Source: Polyangium jinanense
GTDB taxonomy: Bacteria; Myxococcota; Polyangia; Polyangiales; Polyangiaceae
NCBI RefSeq assembly: GCF_028435365.1
Contig: NZ_JAGTJJ010000026.1
Location: 1 to 64,000 of the forward strand
Direction: 5' to 3'
DNA length: 64,000 nucleotides
Both the position numbers and the translations under genes were made by a program. Below are positions 8,757 to 18,409 of this stretch, in pieces; position 1 is the stretch's first letter, and every line of letters starts with the position of its first letter. The notes under the pieces are model-generated. The model saw nothing but the letters and a program-made list of their open reading frames with translations. It had not been told where the DNA came from and did not search any database.

Positions 8757-11700
8757 GTGGCCCGGCCCTCGATTCGAAACGCCTTCCGCGCGCTCGCCGC
8801 GTCCCTCGTCGTCGCTGCCGGCTGCAACACGACCGTGCAGCCCGTGCACCAGGCTCGACCTCCGGCAGAGCCCGGGCAGACGAAGGGGGCGCCTCGGATC
8901 GCGGAGGCGCAGGCGGATCCCGATGCACCGCTGCCCACGTGCCCGGAGCCCGCGCCTCCGGCCGACCGCGCGCCGAGCAAGCCGACGTTCCTCCTGCAGA
9001 ATGGTCACGAGCGGCCGATCCAGCGGATCGCGGTGAGCACTGACGGCAGCAAGCTCGCGTCGGGCGCGCAGGATGGGACCGTGCGCGTGTGGGATCTGCG
9101 CACAGGCCTGCTCCTCACGAGGTTCGTGACGGCCGGATACTTCGTGCAGGACCTGTCGATCAGCGCGGATGGCAAGCGCCTCGCGTACTACGCGCCGGAC
9201 GGGACGCCCGAGGGGCTCATGGTGCAGGTGGTCGACCTCGACAAGCTGAAGAGCCCGCGCACCACGGTTCCGCTCCACGGGGCCTTCCAGCTCTCGCCGG
9301 ACGGCACGTGGCTCGCGATGGCCACGGACAAACTCACGCTCTTCGACGCGAAGACGGGCCGTCCGAAGAAGGAGATCGCCGTCGGCGCGAAGACCCCGAG
9401 CGCGCTCGCGCTCACGCACGACGCCGAGGGCCGGCGCGTCGCAGCGGCCTACCCCGGAGAGCTCGTCGTCGTCGACGTCACGACCGACTCGGTCACGCAT
9501 CGCTTCCCGCTGGCGAGCGGGCTCGCGGATACGCCGATGCGCGTCACGCTCACGCCCGAGGTCGTCGTCCTGGTGAGCGCAGGCGGAACGATCACGTTGT
9601 TCCCGCTCGCGAAGGGCGGCGCGCCGCGCGTCCTTCCAGGTCGATACAAAGACGCGTCCGCGGCGAGCGGGCGGCTCTGGGCCCTGGATCTCATGACCGG
9701 GCGCGCTTCGGCGTTCACCCTCCCCGACGGGCAGGCCGTCTCGCTCTCCACGCCCGATCCGCCACAGGGAGATCTCGTCGCCGCGAGCCGCGACGGCTCG
9801 ACGCTCGTGATGGCGCGGAGCCACCTCGGCGTGGGCACGAGCATCGAGGTGCGCGACGTGCAGACGATGCGCGCAGTGCGCACGATCGAGGGGCTGCCTC
9901 GATCCATCGAGTCGGTCGCCGCGCGGCCCGACGGGAGCGAGCTCGCAACGGGCGCATTCAACGGCGATCTCACGCGCTGGGATCTACGGACCGGCAAGCC
10001 CAGGCCCGGCATCGCCGAGAGCGAGCGGGAGCAGGGGCGGGTCATCGCGCTGTCGTACGCGCCGAACGGCGAGCAGCTCGCATCGACGACGGGCGGGTTC
10101 GAGGTACGCGTGCGCGAGACCGCGCGGGGACAAACGCTGCGCCGCTGGAGCTTGCGGTCCGGAGCGTTCGTGCGCTTCACGGAGTTCTTGCCGACGGGCG
10201 AGGAGCTGCTCACCGTGCATGTGCAGACGGATCGGAAGATCGTGAGCAAGAAGGGCCCGGGCGGAGCGCCGGTGATCGAGGAGAAACACGACGTGGCGGT
10301 GGAGCGGTGGGATCTCCGCGGGCCGCTGCCGCCGCTTCCGAAGTCTCCCTTCGGCGAGATCGCGCGGCCCCAGGGGCGCGTCGTCGCCAAGCTCGCGTCG
10401 GACCCGAGGTTCTTCGCTCTCTCGACGGACGGCCTGCACCTCGTCGTGGCCGGCGGCGACACGCTCGCGTCCCTGCGCACGGATACGGGGAAGCTCAACT
10501 GGACCCTCAAGCTTCAGACGATCCCACTCGGCATCGCGAAGCGGCCGGATGGCGGGATGGATGTCGATCGCTCCCACGCCGCTTTTTCGCCTGACGGAAA
10601 GACGGTCGTCGTGTCGACGCGGCGGCTGGAGACGAACAAGGGAGGCGTGCAGCACTTCGTGTCCGTGCTGATGGAGATCGACGCCGGCACGGGCCGCGTG
10701 CGGAACGTGCACAAGCCGGAGACGGACGGGCCCGTGCGATGGCACAAGGGCGCGATCGTCGTGGGTGGGCTCAGGCCCGTCCTGCTCGACGCGTCGAGCT
10801 TCGCCGTGCGCGCGCGCCTCGCGGTCGCGGACAACGAGATCTCCGCGATCACCGTGGCTCCGAAGCGAGACCTCTTCCTCCTCAGCGGCAACGGGGGCGC
10901 GACCTCCCTCGTTTCGGAGCGCGGCGACGTCGTCATGACGCTCGTCTCCACGCCGAACGGGGAGTGGGTGTCGGCGACGCCGTCCGGCGCCTATCGATCG
11001 AGCATCGATGGCGCGCGAAGCGTCGCGTGGATGTTCTCGGATCCCCTGGAGGGCTTCTCGTTCGAGCGCTTCGCTACCCGGTTCGAGCGGCCGGATCTCG
11101 TGGAGCGGAGCCTCGGCGGTGAGGAGACACCGGCGCCGGCCTCGCTCGCGCGGCCGCCGAGGTTGCGCGTCGAGGCGAAGGCCCCGCGAGGGATGATCGA
11201 GACGACGGACAACCGACTCACGCTCGACGTGGTCGCGACGAGCCCCTCGCGTGTCGATCGCGTGCGCGTCTTCGTCGACGGCAAACCCGCGGTCGATCGA
11301 CTCGTGTGCGCCACGGAGGGGCGCGTCTCGCTCGACGTGCCGCTCCACGCGGGCAGGAACCGACTGAGCCTCGTCGCGTACGACGCCGCCGGCTACGCGA
11401 GCAACCCCGAGCAGCTCGATGTCGTGTCGACGTCCCCTCTCGCCGAGAAGCCGAGCCTGCACGTGCTCTCCATCGGCGTGAGCCGATATCCCAACATGCC
11501 ACCCGAGCAGCAGCTCGATTTCGCAGACGACGACGCACGCTCGGTTGCCTCGTCGCTCGCGCGCTTCGCGGGGCCGAACCGCCCGTTCGGCCGCATCGTG
11601 GCGACGACGCTGCTCGACGACGAGGTGACGGTGGGACGCGTGGACGAGGCACTCGCGGGGCTCGCGGGCATGCGCCCGGACGACCTCGCCGTCGTGTTTT

Positions 11701-12284
11701 TCGCGGGCCACGGGGCGCGGCTCGACGAATCGAAGATGCTCTTCCTGACGAGCCAAGCGGCGTTCACCCGCGAGGCCGCGACCCAGCACGGGATCGGGTG
11801 GGACCGCATCGAGAAGGCGCTGCGCGGAGCGCGCGGGCGCGTGCTCATGATGCTCGACGCCTGCCACGCGGGGTATGTGTCGACGGAGGTCGTCGCGCCG
11901 AACGAGTCGCTCGCGCGGGAGCTCGCCGCGGGAGATCGCGCGGGCGTCCTCGTGTTCTCGGCAGCGCGTGGATCGCAGTTCAGTTACGAGGTGCCGCCGG
12001 ACGGGGCGAGCGGGGCGAGCCGCGGGCTCGAGCTCGCATGGGAGGGCAAGCAGCCGCCGAAGCAGAAGGATCTCAAGGGCGGACACGGACTCTTCACGAG
12101 CGCGCTGCTCGAAGCGCTCGACGGCGAGGCGCCCGATCGAGATCGCAGCGGCGCCATCGAGGTGAACGAGCTCGTCGACTACGTGACCGAGCGGGTGCGC
12201 GCGGCCTCGAACGGCAAGCAGACGCCGTGGGTCGCGCGGCGCGAGATGTTCGGGGAGTTCATGGTGGCGCCGGCGGCGCGGTAG
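8757..12284 (+). CDS. Lipoprotein with WD40 repeats and a C-terminal caspase-like (C14) peptidase domain
   Basis: Protein of 1175 aa from a GTG. The first 22 residues form a lipoprotein signal (ASLVVAAGC), so it should be exported and lipid-anchored. Residues about 80-450 carry WD40-type blades (DGSKLASGAQDGTVRVWDLRTG is the clearest), and weaker beta-propeller sequence continues to about 760. From about 900 a caspase fold begins (LSIGVSRYP, DDARSVASSL). The catalytic pair is intact: His985 in FFAGHG and Cys1036 in LDACHAG. A calcium-loop-like stretch D1127-x-D1129-x-S-G follows, ending in E1138. Such proteins are known in myxobacteria and cyanobacteria, but their targets are mostly unknown. 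Confidence 0.88.
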   Translation: MARPSIRNAFRALAASLVVAAGCNTTVQPVHQARPPAEPGQTKGAPRIAEAQADPDAPLPTCPEPAPPADRAPSKPTFLLQNGHERPIQRIAVSTDGSKLASGAQDGTVRVWDLRTGLLLTRFVTAGYFVQDLSISADGKRLAYYAPDGTPEGLMVQVVDLDKLKSPRTTVPLHGAFQLSPDGTWLAMATDKLTLFDAKTGRPKKEIAVGAKTPSALALTHDAEGRRVAAAYPGELVVVDVTTDSVTHRFPLASGLADTPMRVTLTPEVVVLVSAGGTITLFPLAKGGAPRVLPGRYKDASAASGRLWALDLMTGRASAFTLPDGQAVSLSTPDPPQGDLVAASRDGSTLVMARSHLGVGTSIEVRDVQTMRAVRTIEGLPRSIESVAARPDGSELATGAFNGDLTRWDLRTGKPRPGIAESEREQGRVIALSYAPNGEQLASTTGGFEVRVRETARGQTLRRWSLRSGAFVRFTEFLPTGEELLTVHVQTDRKIVSKKGPGGAPVIEEKHDVAVERWDLRGPLPPLPKSPFGEIARPQGRVVAKLASDPRFFALSTDGLHLVVAGGDTLASLRTDTGKLNWTLKLQTIPLGIAKRPDGGMDVDRSHAAFSPDGKTVVVSTRRLETNKGGVQHFVSVLMEIDAGTGRVRNVHKPETDGPVRWHKGAIVVGGLRPVLLDASSFAVRARLAVADNEISAITVAPKRDLFLLSGNGGATSLVSERGDVVMTLVSTPNGEWVSATPSGAYRSSIDGARSVAWMFSDPLEGFSFERFATRFERPDLVERSLGGEETPAPASLARPPRLRVEAKAPRGMIETTDNRLTLDVVATSPSRVDRVRVFVDGKPAVDRLVCATEGRVSLDVPLHAGRNRLSLVAYDAAGYASNPEQLDVVSTSPLAEKPSLHVLSIGVSRYPNMPPEQQLDFADDDARSVASSLARFAGPNRPFGRIVATTLLDDEVTVGRVDEALAGLAGMRPDDLAVVFFAGHGARLDESKMLFLTSQAAFTREAATQHGIGWDRIEKALRGARGRVLMMLDACHAGYVSTEVVAPNESLARELAAGDRAGVLVFSAARGSQFSYEVPPDGASGASRGLELAWEGKQPPKQKDLKGGHGLFTSALLEALDGEAPDRDRSGAIEVNELVDYVTERVRAASNGKQTPWVARREMFGEFMVAPAAR

Positions 12285-12301
12285 TCCGCCGGAAGGTTCG
12301 T

Positions 12302-15300
12302 TCAGCTTCGAACGACCTCACCCCCCTCCCCTCTCCGTCCCGGAGAGGGGTGTACGGCGCGTCTTCTCCCCTCTCCCGAAAGGGAGAGGGGTTGGGGGTG
12401 AGGGACTCGTTCGGCCTCGATGGGCTCTTCGATCGGCATGCCGTCCCGGTACGTGACGACGTGCGAAAGCGTCGAAGGCACGCGCTCGCCCGGAAGGATC
12501 GTCCCCACGAGGTTCAGCGGATCACACGCGGAGAGCCGCACGACCTCTCCACGCAGCGGCGCCTTGCGGATGGCCCGCAGCGATTCGAGGGCCTCCGGCA
12601 ACGCGAACTGCTCTCCCACGAAGGACGCGACGAGCCGGCCGCCGCGGACCTCGCCCCGCATCTCCAGGCGGCGATAGACACGCACGAGGTCTCGCCATGC
12701 CGGGGCGCGCGACTCGCGGGTGACGAGCTCGCGGAAGACGATGCCCCAGCGCCGCAAGAGTTGCCGTGCGTGGGCCTCGATCGTCGCCGCCGGATCGGCG
12801 CCGTCCGCGGGAGGCGCGTCTCCGAGGACAGGCGCGCGGAAAAGCGCCCAGCGGCCCGCCGCGAGGACGGGCGCGCCGCGAGAATGCTTGGTGCTCGAAC
12901 GAGCGCGGGCACGCGCCGACGGCCCGAGCAAACCGCGCAGCCCCGCGAACCCGTCCCCCGTGATCCGACCGGCGGAGACGAGCTCCCAGAGCGCCTCCTC
13001 GACCTCGGGCCGCGCGAGGCCCGTGGCCCGGACGATGTCCTCGAAGAACGACGCGCCCGCCGCGCCGAGCGTGGCGAGCACGCGGCGTGCGGGAAGCGAA
13101 AGGCCTTCGTCGCCGAGCGGCCCCTGCGCGGCGGCCTCGGACGGCTCCGCAAGCAGCCACGCGAGATCCCGCCGCAAGGCCAGCGTGATCGGCGCCGCAC
13201 GCGTGGGCGCACCGCCGGCCGAGGCGCGTGGCGAGAGCCGCCCCCACGCGACTTCCCCGGACAGGCAAAGCAGATCGAGCCACGAGGGCTCGTAGGCCTC
13301 GACGCGCGCCGGGAGGATCTCGCTCTCCCACGCGCCCGCGGCGATCTCGAAGCCCTGGAGCTGCTCGACCACACGCGCGAGCCCCGCGGCGCCGTGCGCG
13401 CGTTGCCCGGGGATCACGCCCTGCCACGCGAGCAGGAAGCGCATGAGCTCGACGGGCGTCGCCGGCTCGATCGCGCGGCGCAGGCCGTCGACGGTGCGGC
13501 GATGGATGCGCGCGAGCAGGCGCCGATCACACCACTCGATCGCGCCGGGTTCGAGGTCCGGCGAGAACCTCCCGCGCAGGACCACGCCGTCCGCCTCCAC
13601 ACGCGCGAGGGCGATCTCGATGTCGGAGATCTCGATCGAGAGGCGCTCGGCGAGCATGGCCGCCTGGATCGGGCCGACGAGGGCGAGCCAGCCGCGTACG
13701 AGGCCCGCGATCGCGGTCTCGCGTTCCCCCTCCACAAGCTCTCCCGCGGAGACCTTCGCAGGCTGCGAAAGCGCCGGCGTGAACGCGCCCGCAGGCCAGA
13801 TCGCAGCCGCCCGATCTCGCCGCTCGGCCGCGACCCACAACGCCCCCGTGATCCCCGGCCCCGAAAGCTTCGCCACGCGCCGCGCGCGCACGAGCACGTC
13901 GAGCAGCCGATCGTATCCGAGCGCGCTCGCGTCCTCCTCGGGCAACGCCGTGAGATCGAGCAAGAGATCGTGCAGCTCGTCCTCGTCGCGCACCACGGGC
14001 CGGGCCTCCGCGACGATCGCCTCGATCGCCTCGGGATCGAGCCCGCCGATCCGGTCCGCGATCTCCGCCGGCAAGCCGCGGCGCACGGCGACCGCGCGCG
14101 CCCGTCGCTCTTCGAGCGGCGCATCGTCGAGGAAGGCGTACGGATTCGCGTTCAGGATCTCGTGCGACAGCACGCTCGGCTCGGCCGTCTCGCGCGAGAC
14201 GATCTGGATCTCGCCGCGCTTGATCCGTTCGAGCACCTCGGTGAGGCCCTGGGCGTCCATCACCTCCGTCAGGCAGTCGCGCATCGTCTCGCGCACGAGC
14301 GGGTGGTCCGGGATCTCGAGGATCGCCTCGCGCCCGTGGTTGTCCTGGCAGCCGAGCTGCGCCGGGAAGACGGCGGCGATGAGGTCGTCGCTCCGCATGC
14401 GCACGAGCGGCGCCGGCACCTTTCGTCCCCCGGAGAAACGCAGGATCTGGAGCGCGCGCGTCGCGTTCCACCGGAAGCGCGTGCCGAACATCGGCGCTTG
14501 CAGCGCGGCCTGTTCGAGCACGCCCACGACACCTTCGGGCCGGAGCATCTCGAAGATCACTTCCAGCGGGAAGCTGTGCTGCGCGCCGAGCGAGAGCAGC
14601 ACACCGTCGTCGGTCGCCGCCGCCTGCAGCTCGAAGTCGAAGCTCCGGCAGAAGCGCTTGCGCAGCGCGAGGCCCCAGGCGCGGTTGATGCGTGCGCCGA
14701 AGGGCGCATGCAGGATGAGCTGCATGCCGCCCGCCTCGTCGAAGAACCGCTCAGCCACGACGACGTGTTGCGACGGCATCTCCCCGAGCGCGGATCGCGC
14801 GGCCGCCACGTACTCGCAGAGCAGCACCGCGCCTGCACGATCGAGCGCGCACGTCTCTTCGAGCCACTCCGCCGTCGGCCAGAGCCGCGCGGGCTCGGCC
14901 GGCTCGCGCCCGTCGAAGAGCCTCCGCGCGACCTCCTCGCGCAAGAGGCCCACCTCCGCGGAGAGCTCGCGCGTGCGCGCCGGCCCCTCGCCGAACCAGA
15001 ACGGCACGGTCGGCGGCGCGCCCGGCGCGTCCTCGACCCACACCTTGCCCGCCTCGATGCGGCGGATCCGCCACGACGTGGATCCGAGGAGGAAGACGTC
15101 ACCCGCCGACGAGTCGATCGCGAAGTCCTCGTCGACCGAGCCGACCTTCATCCCGTCCGCGAGCACGACGTCGTAGTTGCCGTTGTCCGGGATCGCCCCG
15201 CCCGACGTGAGCGCGGCGATCGACGCCCCGCGCCGCGCCTTGAGCCTTTGCCCCACGCCATCCCGGAAGAGCAGCGCGCCCGCGCGGCCGCGCCGCGCCG

Positions 15301-16669
15301 AGACGCCCTCGGCGAGCATCTGCACGACATCGTCGAACGCCGCGCGCGTGAGGTTCTCGTACGGAGCCGCCCGCCGCACGAGCTCGAAGAGCTCGTCCTC
15401 GCCCCGCTCCCCCGACGCGCACGCCGCCACGATTTGCTGCGCGAGCACGTCGAGCGGCGCGTCGCGCATCGCGATGCGATCGATCTCTCCGCGCCGCGCC
15501 GACCTGACGATCGCCGCGCACTCGACGAGCTGATCGCGCGTCAGCGGGAACATCCTCCCCTTCGGTGTCGCCGCGAGCGCGTGGCCCGAGCGGCCGATCC
15601 GCTGCAGCGCCGTGGCGATCGATCGCGGTGATCCCACGAGGCAAACGAGCTCCACGGCGCCCACGTCGATCCCGAGCTCGAGCGACGCCGTCGCCACCAC
15701 GACCTTGAGCTCGCCGGCCTTGAGTCTGCGCTCCGCCGCGAGCCTCCGCGACCGCGAAAGGCTGCCGTGATGGGCGGCCACGGCTTCCTCGCCGAGCCGC
15801 TCGCCGAGGTGCAGCGCCACGCGCTCGACGAGCCGCCGCGTATTCACGAAGACGAGCGTCGACTTGTGCGCGCGGCACATGTCCGCCACGCGATCGTAAA
15901 GCTCTTCCCACTGCTCGATCGTGCAGACCGCCCCGAGCTCGTCGCGCGGCACCTCGATCGCGAGGTCGAGATCTCGGCGCACGCCCGCGTCGACGATCTC
16001 CGGCAGTGGCCTCCCCGCGCCGACGAGCATCCGCGCCGCGACCTCGATCGGCCGCATCGTCGCCGAGAGCCCCACGCGCTGCGGCCGCGGCTCCCCGCCG
16101 CTCGTCACGAGCTCTTCGAGCCGCTCGATCGAGAGCGCGAGGTGCGCGCCTCGCTTGTCGGAAGCGACCGCGTGGATCTCGTCCACGATCACGGTCCGCA
16201 CGCCCCCGAGCGCGCGACGACCCGAAGCCGATCCGAGCAGGATGAAGAGCGACTCCGGCGTCGTGACCAGCACGTGCGGGGGCTTCTTGAAGAGCTTTCG
16301 CCGATCCTGCTCCGGCGTGTCGCCCGTGCGCACGGCGGTGCGGACGGAGGGGCGCGCGAGACCGAGCTCGCCCGCGAGCGCGGTGAGCTCCGCGATCGGC
16401 TCGTCGAGGTTCTTCTGCACGTCGTTCGACAGCGCCTTCAGCGGCGAGACGTAGACGACCTCGATGCGGTCCGGGAGCCGCCCCTCGTCGCTCGCGCGCA
16501 CGAGGCGATCGAGGCACGCGAGGAACGCGGCGAGCGTCTTTCCCGAGCCGGTGGGGGCGGCGATGAGGCAGTTTTCACCTCGCTGGATCGTGGGCCAAGC
16601 GCGGGCCTGCACGGGCGTCGCGGCCCCGAAGCGGCGGGTGAACCAGGCGTCGACGAGGGGGTGGAACAC
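12302..16669 (-). CDS. lhr: ATP-dependent helicase Lhr
   Basis: Very large superfamily 2 helicase (1455 aa) linked to DNA repair. Walker A APTGSGKT is at residues 38-45, the DEIH box at 163-166 and SATMRP just after. The second RecA domain carries YVNTRR-type VFVNTRRLVERVALHLGE and QRIGRSGH. The long C-terminal Lhr region (winged helix, beta-barrel and Lhr-core parts) fills the rest and has the usual family length. The last 34 or so residues, rich in Pro, Arg and Gly, are encoded by the inverted-repeat element at 12316-12403. The native C-terminus was therefore probably replaced or extended by that insertion. Confidence 0.93.
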   Translation of the reverse strand: MFHPLVDAWFTRRFGAATPVQARAWPTIQRGENCLIAAPTGSGKTLAAFLACLDRLVRASDEGRLPDRIEVVYVSPLKALSNDVQKNLDEPIAELTALAGELGLARPSVRTAVRTGDTPEQDRRKLFKKPPHVLVTTPESLFILLGSASGRRALGGVRTVIVDEIHAVASDKRGAHLALSIERLEELVTSGGEPRPQRVGLSATMRPIEVAARMLVGAGRPLPEIVDAGVRRDLDLAIEVPRDELGAVCTIEQWEELYDRVADMCRAHKSTLVFVNTRRLVERVALHLGERLGEEAVAAHHGSLSRSRRLAAERRLKAGELKVVVATASLELGIDVGAVELVCLVGSPRSIATALQRIGRSGHALAATPKGRMFPLTRDQLVECAAIVRSARRGEIDRIAMRDAPLDVLAQQIVAACASGERGEDELFELVRRAAPYENLTRAAFDDVVQMLAEGVSARRGRAGALLFRDGVGQRLKARRGASIAALTSGGAIPDNGNYDVVLADGMKVGSVDEDFAIDSSAGDVFLLGSTSWRIRRIEAGKVWVEDAPGAPPTVPFWFGEGPARTRELSAEVGLLREEVARRLFDGREPAEPARLWPTAEWLEETCALDRAGAVLLCEYVAAARSALGEMPSQHVVVAERFFDEAGGMQLILHAPFGARINRAWGLALRKRFCRSFDFELQAAATDDGVLLSLGAQHSFPLEVIFEMLRPEGVVGVLEQAALQAPMFGTRFRWNATRALQILRFSGGRKVPAPLVRMRSDDLIAAVFPAQLGCQDNHGREAILEIPDHPLVRETMRDCLTEVMDAQGLTEVLERIKRGEIQIVSRETAEPSVLSHEILNANPYAFLDDAPLEERRARAVAVRRGLPAEIADRIGGLDPEAIEAIVAEARPVVRDEDELHDLLLDLTALPEEDASALGYDRLLDVLVRARRVAKLSGPGITGALWVAAERRDRAAAIWPAGAFTPALSQPAKVSAGELVEGERETAIAGLVRGWLALVGPIQAAMLAERLSIEISDIEIALARVEADGVVLRGRFSPDLEPGAIEWCDRRLLARIHRRTVDGLRRAIEPATPVELMRFLLAWQGVIPGQRAHGAAGLARVVEQLQGFEIAAGAWESEILPARVEAYEPSWLDLLCLSGEVAWGRLSPRASAGGAPTRAAPITLALRRDLAWLLAEPSEAAAQGPLGDEGLSLPARRVLATLGAAGASFFEDIVRATGLARPEVEEALWELVSAGRITGDGFAGLRGLLGPSARARARSSTKHSRGAPVLAAGRWALFRAPVLGDAPPADGADPAATIEAHARQLLRRWGIVFRELVTRESRAPAWRDLVRVYRRLEMRGEVRGGRLVASFVGEQFALPEALESLRAIRKAPLRGEVVRLSACDPLNLVGTILPGERVPSTLSHVVTYRDGMPIEEPIEAERVPHPQPLSLSGEGRRRAVHPSPGRRGEGGEVVRS
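12316..12403. repeat. 88-bp REP-like element with inverted ends, inside the 3' end of lhr
   Basis: The left end CCTCACCCCCCTCCCCTCTC and right end (reverse complement CCTCACCCCCAACCCCTCTC) match in all but two positions. Inside are two strong hairpins, CCCCTCTCC...GGAGAGGGG and CCCCTCTCCC...GGGAGAGGGG. Elements beginning CCTCACCCCCAACCCC occur in many proteobacterial genomes. Here it is read through as the end of lhr, and it may also act as a terminator for either of the two convergent genes. A single-arm relative is the terminator at 35263-35288. Confidence 0.8.
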
Positions 16670-16823
16670 GGCCTTACCGAAAGGCTACCGCGCCGCGCCC
16701 ACCTTCGCACCGACGCGGCGACCGACCGAAGCCAGCCGTTCGCAACGGCCCTACGAGCAACTGCGAGGAGGTGTAAGCTCGAACCGGCACCTTCGTTTCT
16801 CGTCGGCTTCCGGGAGATCTCGC

Positions 16824-17888
16824 ATGCCCTTCGTGTTCCGGACCCTCCGAGCGCGGCTCGCCGCGCTCACGTTGATCACCACGTCGCTCTTCGCGGTCGG
16901 ATGTGGCTCCGCGCCCCCCGAGGCCGCCGCCTACCCCAGCGCGCCCGCGTATTACGGCGGCGGCGCCGCGCAGGCCGAAGCCGCGCCCGCGTCCGCCGGC
17001 GCCCCGATGCCGATGGACGCGCCCTCGCCCGCGCCGATGGCCGCCAGCGACAGCGAGCGTTATGAGAGCGAGGGCAGCTCCGACGACTCCGGCTTCTTCG
17101 GCGGCGGGTCCGACGAAGCCGCGAAGGCGACGGCGCTCGGCCCTCCGCCCGCACCGGCCCCCGTGGCGCCCGGCGCGCGCGCTCCGATGGCCGCGCCCGC
17201 GGCCGCGCCGAAGCAACCCACGCCGCCTCCCACGGGCGCGAAGCCCACGCCGACCGGCAAGAAGACCGAAGGCGCCTCCGAGCCGCAGCAGCCGCAGGAG
17301 AAGCCGGCCACGCCGCTGCTCATCTACACGGGCCGCGTCGGCATGGAGGTCGCGGAGCCGACGGTCGTCCCCGGGACGATCGACAAGATCATCGACATGG
17401 CCGAGTCGTTCGGCGGCTACCTCGCGTCGCGCTCGGACGCGGGTGTCGTGATCCGCGTGCCCTCGCGGCATTTCCGCGACGCGCTCACGGCGCTCGAGAA
17501 GCTCGGCGAGGTCAAGCGCCGCAGCGTGAGCGCGGAGGACGTGTCCGAGGAGTTCCACGATCTCGAGGTGCGTCTGCAAAACCTGAAGAGCGTGCAGAAG
17601 CGCCTGCAGGAGTTCTTGGCGAAGGCGGCGAACGTGAACGACGCGCTGCAGGTCGAGCGCGAGCTCGAGCGCGTCGGTCGCGAGATCGATCAGATCGAAG
17701 GCCGCATGCGTTTCCTCCGCGCTCGCGCGACCTTCTCCACGATCACCGTCGACGTCACGGCGAAGCCCAAGCAGCAGCAGGTCGTGGCGCAAGGCACGCC
17801 GCCGCCGCCCCCGCCGCCGCGCACGATCGACCTGCCCATCGACTGGCTCTCGAGGGTCGGCCTCGAGACGCTGATGACCCTTCGCTGA
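16824..17888 (+). CDS. DUF4349-type lipoprotein
   Basis: Protein of 354 aa. The ATG at 16824 has GGGAG 7 bp upstream and starts a lipoprotein signal ending SLFAVGC. Residues about 25-165 are Ala/Pro/Gly-rich and probably a disordered spacer. The folded part (about 170-320) looks like DUF4349: TGRVGMEVAEPTVVPGTIDKI, GGYLASRSDAGVVIRVPSRHF, then a coiled-coil stretch VRLQNLKSVQKRLQEFL...ERVGREIDQIEGRMRFL. DUF4349 proteins normally end in a membrane segment. Here the tail is short and Pro-rich, without a clear helix, so anchoring would depend on the lipid. The function is unknown. It sits 18 bp before the next lipoprotein gene, divergent from lhr. Confidence 0.8.
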   Translation: MPFVFRTLRARLAALTLITTSLFAVGCGSAPPEAAAYPSAPAYYGGGAAQAEAAPASAGAPMPMDAPSPAPMAASDSERYESEGSSDDSGFFGGGSDEAAKATALGPPPAPAPVAPGARAPMAAPAAAPKQPTPPPTGAKPTPTGKKTEGASEPQQPQEKPATPLLIYTGRVGMEVAEPTVVPGTIDKIIDMAESFGGYLASRSDAGVVIRVPSRHFRDALTALEKLGEVKRRSVSAEDVSEEFHDLEVRLQNLKSVQKRLQEFLAKAANVNDALQVERELERVGREIDQIEGRMRFLRARATFSTITVDVTAKPKQQQVVAQGTPPPPPPPRTIDLPIDWLSRVGLETLMTLR

Positions 17889-17906
17889 GGCAAGGAGGCA
17901 AGGACC

Positions 17907-18374
17907 ATGAAACGCAACGTCTCGATGCTCCTCTTGTGCCTCGCCGCCTCCCTCCTCGGGATCGGCTGTGGCCCCGGCTTCAAGCTCAACACGCCCGACG
18001 GCTTCGTCGAGCTCGAAGACCAGGACGAGTACGCCTTCCGCGCGACCACGGCCCAAGGCGTCGTGATGAGCGTGCGCGTCGAGCCGAACCGGCCGAAGGG
18101 CAACCTCTCCTTCTGGACCGACGCGATCGACCTGAAGCTCCGCAACATCGGCTACACGGCGGAGGCCTCGCGCGAGGTCAAGACCAAGAGCGGCGCCGTG
18201 GGCAAGCAGCTCCGCTACACGCGCACGATCTACGACAGGCCCCACATCTTCTGGCTCACGGTCTTCGTCACCGACGCCGACGTGTTCGTCCTCGAGACGG
18301 GCGGCGACGCGCGCGAGTTCGACAAGGCGAAGGACGAGGTGGGCAAGGCGATCGAAGGATTCGTCCCGGGCTGA
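17907..18374 (+). CDS. Small lipoprotein of unknown function
   Basis: Protein of 155 aa behind a strong ribosome site (AAGGAGG). The signal peptide ends in LLGIGCGPG, a good lipobox. The mature part (GFKLNTPDGFVELEDQDEYAFRAT...) is compact and mixed alpha/beta, like many periplasmic lipoproteins of this group. I do not recognise a named family. Spacing of 18 bp to the DUF4349 gene suggests one transcript. Confidence 0.75.
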   Translation: MKRNVSMLLLCLAASLLGIGCGPGFKLNTPDGFVELEDQDEYAFRATTAQGVVMSVRVEPNRPKGNLSFWTDAIDLKLRNIGYTAEASREVKTKSGAVGKQLRYTRTIYDRPHIFWLTVFVTDADVFVLETGGDAREFDKAKDEVGKAIEGFVPG

Positions 18375-18409
18375 GCGCGAGGCCTGCGCTGCGCTAGTAT
18401 CGGCCGGCC

